DNA of 64,000 nt, from positions 558,001-622,000 of the forward strand of contig JAQOTA010000017.1 in the NCBI GenBank assembly GCA_029532415.1. The letters run 5' to 3'. Origin of the DNA: Marasmius tenuissimus (taxonomy: Eukaryota; Basidiomycota; Agaricomycetes; Agaricales; Marasmiaceae). The translations under genes and the position numbers were made by a program. Shown here piece by piece: positions 56,360 to 64,000 of this stretch (position 1 is its first letter; every line of letters starts with the position of its first letter). The notes beneath the pieces were generated by a model. The model was not told the DNA's origin. It was given only the letters and a program-made list of their open reading frames with translations, and made no database searches.

Positions 56360-57909
56360 ATGAGCTTCAAGAAAAGGTGCGTTGTCCTCCATCTCATTTT
56401 GACCCAATCCACTGACTAAGCTGTTATATGTAGTAAACTCGACCTTCTAGTTCGTGTTAGATATGCAAACCCTCTTCCACCACCACCATGTCCTCCGAAA
56501 CTCCTCGACATCCCCACCACGCCCATGCGTTATGCTCGACCAGAATTTCTGAACAGTCTGGCCAACAACACACCGTTACCGATGATAGTAGACGCTGAGC
56601 TAGGGATGCCCTTGGACTTGGGAAAGTGGGAGTCCTTATGGGAAGAAAATCCAGACGATTCAGGTGTGTTCATGTCCATCTCTGCGCATGACCCACGGAC
56701 TTATCCATAGTCATTACCTCGCAGCATTGAACCCAGACATCAACAACCTTCCAAAACTCGATCCCAGGGATGAATTCCTCGCGTACGACCAAGCTGGGCC
56801 GAGCGGTTCCTTCACCAATGGACATGTCGGTACAGGAACACCATCGTCTGGAGCTGCATTAGGCTCCGTGACTTGGCTTCGTAAAACCGAATATACAAGT
56901 GACCGAGCTCAAAGATCTGCTGCAGAACCGTGCGTCACAACTTCTGGTCTTTGTCTCCCACTGGGTGTTTACACCTCTATGCAGAAAACACGTTATGCTT
57001 GCTCCCATTGACGTCTCACGAGAGGCTCAACTACGCGACATTGAAGCTTCATTCCTCCAATGCAATGAGAATTTCTCCCTTGAGACTCTTCGTCATCCGA
57101 ATAAACCCAGCGTTGTCGCCGAAGAATCGTTCGAAATACTACCCGACAGCGACATCTGGGCCAACCAGTATGACTTGTTCAGGTTCTCTGAACGTCCGGG
57201 AGAGAGAAATCTTGAGGAAGATGATCCCCGTCTGGATTGCGCTGTCCTTCGTCCGATGAAGATAGACCACGACTCGTTCTTGGCCTACTATCTGACTCCG
57301 GATGATGAATCGGCGTTGTCATTGAAAGAAAAGAGGAAGTCGGCGCGTCCTTATGAAGTTCCCGAGGACCATGAGGTGAGACTGGCCACTTCCCTGTTTC
57401 GAGTGTTGCTCATCGTAGTCATAGGAGACGGAATTCCGCTTCGTGCGAGATTATGAAACCGTCAAAGTCGAACAGGAAGTCCCCAACGAATTCTTGCTAG
57501 TGCTGGATGATGGACCGGTGGAAGATGATCTAGTCGACGAAGTCTTCAATGACGACCGCTCATCCCGTCGTCCGAAGGGAGCATACTACAAGAATATTGA
57601 AAGGAAGATGTTCTTAAAGAAGAAACGCCAAAACGTCAGTCCTGTTTCACCATCTTTTTCCACCCTCACGCTGTTTCCATATGTCCATACTTATACAATG
57701 TGCAGATCTATGACCCGACATACGAAGATAAATGGGAGATCATGAGGGTGACCCATGCACTGATGAGCCAGGAAGAGGAAGAGGAACGTGACGAAGCACT
57801 TGCAGAAGTAGTCGATCCACTTTTCCTGATGAGAGGGGAAGCCGATGCTGAAGGCGATGAGGACTTCGGTATACCGATACCAATCACGGCAGAGATAGTA
57901 GAACCATGA
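56360..57909 (+). CDS. PAF1: RNA polymerase II-associated factor 1 (Paf1 complex)
   Basis: The start ATGAGCTTCAAGAAAAG is spliced to KLDLLVRVRYANPLPPPPCP, the conserved PAF1 N-terminus. Then come RYARPEFLNSLANNTPLPMI and DAELGMPLDLGKWESLW, followed by LNPDINNLPKLDPRDEFLAY and SVTWLRKTEYTS. Later come QYDLFRFSERPGERN, DEVFNDDRSSRRPKGAYYKN and an acidic C-terminus ending EIVEP. Five or more short introns are needed. Paf1 is a subunit of the complex that couples elongating RNA polymerase II to histone H2B ubiquitination and H3 methylation. No break was seen. Confidence 0.9.
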
Positions 57910-58138
57910 TTGTACTTGCAAAGTATCCCCCCCACACACATTTAGTGCTATCTTGTGCTCGCATGATACTGTGTCAGACAGAGCGTTCGAAGAACTCATG
58001 TGGAAGACTCGCGCACGCAAGGTATTCCGAAGGGAAAAGTGCATGGATTGGTGCATAGGGCTTATTGTAATTCATGCAAGCGTAGCATACAACACAAGTG
58101 GATAGGTCGACGAGAAAACAGTAGGACAGAAAACAGAT

Positions 58139-58662
58139 CTATGCTTCTGTCAACTCCCGCAGCCTACGAACCGTGCTGTGAAGAGGATATTTTTCAATCA
58201 AGAAACATCGACGAACATTTGACGACGTACCTGCGCACAGTCGCCGCCGCCGTTGTCGAAACGGTCCATGCACCTCCAGCAATAGTCTTTCGGCAAGAAG
58301 AGCAATGCCAGATGCCCACTGCTTTTCTCCTCACGGTGTCCTAATCATCGCAAAGAAATTTCATCGGATGAGTTGTTTCGATCACTAGGATGGATGACAA
58401 GCGAACGCACCTTTCCGCAGAAAGAGCAAGTGTAACGCGAGTGTTGGCTGATTTCAATCTTCTTGACTTGCTTTCGCAAGGAAGCACCATAACGCTGTTC
58501 AAGTTCCTTATCAACATCGCCCTTCCCCTCCTTCACGAATCGCTTGTACTCACAGTACCGTATTTACCGGTGATGCCAACTTTCTTGGTGCGTTTTGTCT
58601 AGAGCAGAGGTTGCAGTCAGTAAGAATATCTAGCGGCATGTTTCTGCAGCAGGGCGCACCAT
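58139..58662 (-). CDS. RPL43: 60S ribosomal protein eL43 (L37a)
   Basis: The exons are 58660-58662 (the ATG alone), 58554-58598, 58411-58494, 58231-58340 and 58139-58175. They join to give [58 protein letters not shown] and [13 protein letters not shown]. The C2C2 zinc ribbon (CSFC and CSSC) is complete. A start codon isolated in a 3-nt first exon is a known feature of some ribosomal protein genes. The gene is convergent with PAF1, with 229 bp between stop codons. Confidence 0.93.
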
Positions 58663-59328
58663 TTTGGTCGTAGGGTCTTGAGGAGGGCGGCAGCGGGTTT
58701 GGGTGTGGTGAGTAGTCCAAACTTTCCACAGAAGGAGTGTCGTGGGAATGTATTGGGTAAGAACTAGGCAGTTGCAAAGCCACCCATTTCGCGATATTGG
58801 CTTTGTCAGCATGCTGACGTACCTCCATCATGATCATCGATATTGTGGTCCAAGTGGCGCAAGTTCGTTCGACCAGTGGAATAACTCTACTTGGATAGCT
58901 TGAACACGAGTCAAACTCGCTATTTCTCATTGATGTTGATCCCGTCTTGGATCTCTCGACTCGTGATCCCTCGTTTCTATTCCGATAACTTCCCCTTTCC
59001 ACATCCCGAATTAATAAACCCGCTTCGTACAGGAAGAGCACGCATCCGTCCCCCACCTACTTTCCTGCGAGTCTGTTGGCTCGAAGCCATCGACTAATAA
59101 TATGAGAGATCATTCACTCTAACTTACTTCACCTCATCGTTGAGTGTCAACGAACTACATGGCAGTCTCTACATACCCCGATCCAGCGGGAAATCCTGAT
59201 TCATCCCAGCCATACAGAGCGCTGGACCATGCCACATATATAAGGAGTATGATTTAGGACGAAAACCAATATATACCAACCGCAGGAACTCATTTTAGCT
59301 CAATAGCTCCCTTTCCGCACTCAGAGGC
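58663..59328. promoter_or_regulatory. divergent spacer between eL43 and the reductase
   Basis: This 666-bp gap separates the start codons of the ribosomal protein gene (minus) and the aldo/keto reductase (plus). Several short frames exist, but none has a motif. It probably holds both promoters. Confidence 0.5.
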
Positions 59329-60803
59329 ATGCCCGCGATACCCCAGATCAAGTTGAACACTGGAGCAGAGATTCCTGGTATAGGTACGCGATCTCTTCAT
59401 CCTGAAATGTGCCCTCTTCGACACAGACTATCTAGCCCTAGGATGTGCTCCCGCACCGTTTACTCCTGATGCCATTGACGCGAGCAAGAATTGGATGCTC
59501 ACTGCCTTGAAGGTTGCCAATATTCCTCCCTATCGAAGAGTTTGCATCTAGATAAGACTGAATAAGTGCACAGGCGGGCTATCGTCACTTCGATACAGCT
59601 CAATTCTACAGTATGATCTCCCTTTTTTTTGCTCTGGCGCAGGTTTTTTGTGCTCAACTCCTGGCAGAGACCGAGGCTTCCCTCGGGAAAGCTATACGAG
59701 AATCCGGTATACCTCGCGAGGAAATAACTATCACAACAAAACTATCACCACATCGAGGTGGACAATATGTCGAGCGGGCGTTCAATGATAGCTTAGAGAC
59801 TTTGGGCGTCGATTATGTTGACTTGGTAGGCAACCTTTGATATACTTCTGAGTCTGTAGCGAGGACTCAATAGTTGACTTGTCTGACATCGACCCTTTCA
59901 CGAACCTCCAGTTTCTCATCCACTTTCCTCAAGTCACGGAATATCGAAGTATGTATAGCATGATCAACTTCTTGGAGGACGCTAACTGTACCCTCCAAGC
60001 CGGCTACGAGTTCCCCGAAACCGCTGAAGAACAGTTTGGGGGCTTTAAAGTCCTGGATAAGCCCGATTTTCACGATACCTGGGCAGCGCTAGAGAAGATC
60101 CATCAAAGTGGGCAAGCGAAAGCCATCGGAGTATCCAATTTCTCTGTGAAAACGTAAGTGTCTTGCGTCTAGGACACCGCCCTCCTATACCCATCAACTT
60201 ACCAACCCAAAACGCAGTTTAGAGGCTCTCGCCCGAACCCAAAAAGTGGTGCCTGCCGTGAATCAAGTCGAGTAGGTTCTATTCCCGGATCTATTGCCAC
60301 GACATACGAGTAACTCCTTTCAATAAGAATGACACCGTATCTCGCCCAAGAAGACTTGCTGGAGTACTGTCAGAGCAAAGGAATTATCGTCATGGCGTAT
60401 GGTCCTTCCGGTATGTGTCCCTGATGCAGGCGGGCCCTCGACTTACGCTCGAAGCATTACTCTTCAGGCCACCAGAAGGTTCGTAGCGACCCGACCATCG
60501 TGGCCATGGCTCAGGAGTACAACGCATCTCCGAACCAAGTGATCTTGGCGTGGCATATCGCTAAGGGGGTACTACCTATCCCCAAGAGTTCGAATCCGGA
60601 GCGTCAGAAGGAGAACATAACGGTGCGGTGGAGTTTGATCACGGACATGACAAGCGGACTCACCAAATAGGCAGCTCCCCACGCTGAGCCCCAAGGATAT
60701 CGAGATTATCACCGCTCTGGACAGGCGCGAACGAATTCTCAACAAAGCTGGTCCCGATGGAAAGATGTTTGGTTGGACTTTTGACCAGTATGGGTGGAAA
60801 TAA
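59329..60803 (+). CDS. aldo/keto reductase, intact
   Basis: The start is ATG at 59329 ([19 protein letters not shown]), followed by [18 protein letters not shown] and [12 protein letters not shown], whose Asp and Tyr are catalytic. [19 protein letters not shown], then TTKL (catalytic Lys) and, after VDYVDL, LIHFPQ (catalytic His) follow. Next are [27 protein letters not shown] (restored by an intron inside the Glu codon), [11 protein letters not shown] and [14 protein letters not shown]. The C-terminus is [16 protein letters not shown] to YGWK. It would reduce carbonyls with NADPH; the substrate is unknown. Exon borders are approximate. A damaged paralogue is at 41.7-43 kb. Confidence 0.85.
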
Positions 60804-60859
60804 GGTCGGAGGAAAGCGAAATCTCTGGTCGGGCTTTTAACCTGAAGTCGTTACTTTCT

Positions 60860-61602
60860 TTTCTTTTTTTTGTTACATGTTCTTCAAGAGTCCCGAGTCG
60901 CATCTAAACATGAACAGTCTTGAAGATGAGCTCGGGGAGAGATAAATAGACTCGGCGATGCTCGAGGATGCTATGGTCGTCGGTGACACTTGTTGAAATT
61001 CTAGCAAAGTATATCAACCATTACCTCCAATCTGATGCTGAATCCTCCCACCGTCCCGACAAATCAAATATTTCGCCGCCTGTTATGTTTTCAGCAGGGC
61101 TAGAGTTGATAAATTTCTCGCCTGGCAGAGTAACGAAGAACTTGGTGGCCCTTCAAGCTTCAAGCACCGTCATCGAACGGGCTGGCGAGATGCCGTAGAG
61201 CGGGTTAGAGCGGCACGTTCAGAGCTACCACCAGATCACTTCGAGCCATATTCGAGATAGTAGACGATGATCACCCTCCCCCTCATGAACGCCCATCGCA
61301 ACAGAAAAGTACAGGCAGAGGACCCCGATGGCAGCCCAAGAGACCTTACAGATACCGGAGATGAAGCCCAATACAGCGAGTTGAATGGCCTTTCCGACTC
61401 AGAACCACCCCCACAGCCGGTGCTACCGTCCGGGGATCAAGCTGGTGAACGAGGCCCACTCGTTGAGAACGAAGATACCAACGAACAGGGAAGTATTTCA
61501 GGGCGATCGGCAGCGAGGACTGGGGATCCTGCCATAAACAGTGCAGCTGGCTCTGTACAAGGGAAGCTGGTAGGAGGTCTGGACGTTGACAAGAACGTGT
61601 AG
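60860..61602 (+). pseudogene. DUF6535 remnant after the reductase
   Basis: A fragment of 5' flank (near 60885-60985) runs into a C-terminal coding piece: LVEILAKYINHYLQSDAESS, then a frame change, then SEPPPQPVLPSGDQAGERGP and the tail GGLDVDKNV. The membrane core is missing. The order of reductase, remnant and 3' flank mirrors 41.7-44 kb. Confidence 0.8.
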
Positions 61603-61970
61603 TCGAGACTTCAAACTTGCTGCCTTGGATTTTACCAGCCAAGGTTGCGTTTTTACATCTACGTGGTTGTATCTATGGTATCCAATACGTTGCTCGGAAA
61701 TTACCGTACAATCTTGAGGGTTCTCGCTATGAATAGATATGTGAGAGATCGAGACTGAGCCACAAGTCATTGTCAAAGGTCCCCAGAGAGAGCTCAGGTC
61801 GACGCTCAGTTCGAACGCGGTCATTGGCCTTGCATTGGCCTTGCATTGACGTCGTAAACTGCGACCGCCATCTTCACCTCACGTTGACCTTGTATACACC
61901 GTCAATCATCGACATAATGGCCTCTCCACTGGCAGATCAGCTTTTTGCTCAAAATTTCGGGTCCGTATCC
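61603..61970. repeat. DUF6535 3' flank before DNA2
   Basis: The sequence after the tail stop resembles the 3' flanks elsewhere for about 350 bases and then gives way to the DNA2 3' side. Confidence 0.6.
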
Positions 61971-62039
61971 CCAGTATAGCGGTCTATAAGATTTCTAAAA
62001 TACATGCAAATGTGCAGTAGGATCCAATAATCTCACTCC

Positions 62040-64000
62040 CTATTTCGTGTCATTAACAAGATCTTGAAGAATTGGCCGTCCTCGAAGTAGTCCCTCCACT
62101 TCGACTTTCTTCTGTTTCTTCTGCGGTGGCTCCACCGTAGGGTTCTCTTTCGTAACCGCGTCGTGGTCACCTGCATACCTCTTGACCCGAGGAGAGGCAG
62201 GCACGACGGGAACAAACGTCTCGCTATGTGCGGTATCTGCTCCCGCGGGCAGCTGAAGAATCCAACCCTTCTCCTCCATGAGCACGAAAAACTCGTGTAA
62301 TAACTCGATATCGGCAAGGGTCTTCCTCGACCCCACAATGATCAGCTTAGATCGTGCGCGTGTGAATGAGACGTTCATCCGACGCCAATCCCGAACGAGA
62401 TCTCCAATCTAGATCAAGGGGCCGTAAGTAAATGTCTGTACCTTCACTTGCTAGGGAAGAACCAAATTACGCACCGAACCTGTGCTGTTGGACCGCACCA
62501 GAGAGATGATGATACAGTCCTTATCCCTTCCTTGACTCTTATCTGCAGTCATGAACTCTATCCCACTACGTACTTTCAGCTTCTGACTGAGCACTTTGAT
62601 TTGCTGACGGTACAGCGATATGATGCCTAACTGTGAGGGCTGTATTCCGCAACATATAAGCGTTTCGGTAACCTGGTAAACGATATTCGCTTCTCCTTCG
62701 TTCTGAACGAGGTCGCCGACTCTGGAGTCATGACAAGGAACCATGTCTGTGTCGACAAAGACCGCCTTGCACCTGAAGGTATTAACTCAGAATGTACCCG
62801 TGACGCGAGCTACGGAAGGCTCGTACCTCTCATCCATGAGCCTTTCAATCCAACAGCTCTCTCCGCCAGAGCATCCCAGCGTGCCATTATGTATGTTTTG
62901 TAGGAACGATCGATCTGGTAGAACAAGGGCCTGACGAGCTACCTCTTCCGAGCCACAACGCAGACGGTTTCCATAGATCAACTTGTTCGACAGAAGCATG
63001 ATATCGGCGTTCATTCGATACTGATAAGCAAGGTCAACAACAGATCCGGGATGGGCATCCGACAAGCGGCGGAAAAGGGAGACGTCCAAGCCACCTTTCC
63101 GAGCGAGTGGGTTTCGTACCTTCGATCAGGTTCAGTCCAGAACTCAGCAATGAAAACGCGAGCGTACTCACAAGTGGAGGTAACTGGAAGTGATCCCCGA
63201 CGAGAACGAACTTGTCAGCGAAACGAAGGGGGCCAAGACAGGTGGGCAAGGTTATCTGAGATGCTTCGTCGACGATACAATAATCGAATTTCCTCCGAGA
63301 GAATAGTCCCCTTTATACCCTGTTAGCCTCAATCAGATGTACCAGAAAAACAATGGCCACGCACTGATCAATCGAAAGACAAGTGGTAGCCACCACAGGC
63401 GGTGTCATAAGCTGATGCTCGAGTTGCTCAACTGTCGTCGCTGGGATTCGCGCGCTAAGGGTGAGATGTCGTACGTCCGGGTGAACCTACAAGTCACAAT
63501 GAGCGCGATGCCAGAGGAGTTCGCGGACAGTACGCACTTTATCGACATTGCCCATCCTGAGAATAGTAAAGTCTACGTCATCCTTTAACTTCATCAGTAT
63601 CGTATCGACGGCCGAATGTGTATAGGACGTCAATAACACCGTCTTCCCCATCTCGACCATGATTTTGATAATAGCCGCAATCACAGTCGTCTTGCCAGTG
63701 CCAGGCATACCCAGAACCAGAGCATAGTCCTGGGCGGTCAGAACTTTCTTGACAGCCTCACATTGATGTGGATTGAGATGTGCGGTGAACTTCGCAACTG
63801 CTGGAGGCATGGGGAACGTCGAAGGGTCATGGAAGTAAGGCTTCCGCAAATCGACAACAAGCTCCAAGCGTTTTGAGTCCCCGTCCGCGTAAAAGATTTG
63901 GGCAAGGTTGTCTCTGATACGTGCCATCCCTCCATGTAGGTCGTCCCTATCAATGCGGTAAATGATGGGTTCGGATGAGCTGGATATATTCGGGCGGGAA
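62040..64000 (-). CDS. DNA2: DNA2 nuclease/helicase, 3' part, runs off right edge
   Basis: Only the C-terminal helicase region is present; the nuclease part lies beyond the window. The motifs in order are [20 protein letters not shown] (Walker A), [34 protein letters not shown], and [14 protein letters not shown]. After introns come [20 protein letters not shown] and [20 protein letters not shown]. The C-terminal tail is basic ([13 protein letters not shown]), ending at 62040. DNA2 is an SF1 helicase-nuclease that trims long Okazaki flaps and resects DNA ends. Several introns of 50-65 nt interrupt it. It appears intact in the visible part. Confidence 0.9.

Noticed and set aside
58550..59056. 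Minus-strand 168-residue frame upstream of eL43
   Set aside because: It overlaps the eL43 start and intron, has no motif, and lies in the probable promoter.
1..64000. tRNA or rRNA genes
   Set aside because: No cloverleaf with conserved A and B boxes or rRNA core sequence was recognised by eye; a tRNAscan run would be needed to exclude them.

Overview
The window is nuclear DNA of a filamentous basidiomycete, most likely an agaricomycete. The evidence is: genes split by many introns of about 48-65 nt; a three-member family of DUF6535 membrane proteins (an agaricomycete-expanded family); a fungal RepHel Helitron; and orthologues of fungal core genes. I ran no search; identities come from motifs read in the translations.

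Layout. (1) Left edge: a long open minus-strand frame that runs off the window (1-639). (2) 1.5-44 kb is an accessory island made of repeated DUF6535 units (gene, 3' flank, 5' flank, next gene). Copy 1 (3525-6867) has three in-frame stops. Copy 2 (33858-37194) is intact, as is copy 3 at 46341-49713. Tail remnants lie near 1.6, 43.3 and 61 kb. (3) A head-to-tail pair of Helitrons (7318-20388 and 20389-24925, both minus) sits in the 3' flank of copy 1. Helitron 1 (13.1 kb) carries a decayed RepHel gene, a chromodomain protein with a candidate 2-oxoglutarate/Fe(II) dioxygenase core, and a small RGG-rich protein. Helitron 2 (4.5 kb) has no RepHel and carries a nested hAT-type MITE. (4) A broken S9 peptidase gene with an LTR beside it, a 574-bp near-perfect palindrome, and a poorly resolved membrane-anchored gene follow (25.4-30.8 kb). 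(5) Two further terminal-inverted-repeat insertions, at 31462-32977 and 44989-46291, interrupt flanks of the DUF6535 units. (6) An aldo/keto reductase pseudogene with its first third inverted lies at 41.7-43 kb; an intact paralogue is at 59.3 kb.

(7) From 50 kb to the right edge is mostly conserved housekeeping sequence: APN2 (AP endonuclease), an HPP-family membrane protein, TRM82 and PAF1 (divergent, start codons 68 bp apart), ribosomal protein eL43, the aldo/keto reductase, a DUF6535 remnant, and the 3' part of DNA2 leaving the window.

The repeated flanks act as paralogous empty sites, so the ends of several insertions can be fixed to the base. The picture is of a conserved block next to a fast-changing island built by unit duplication, Helitron insertion and small TIR elements, with decay in several genes occurring by stop codons without frameshifts.
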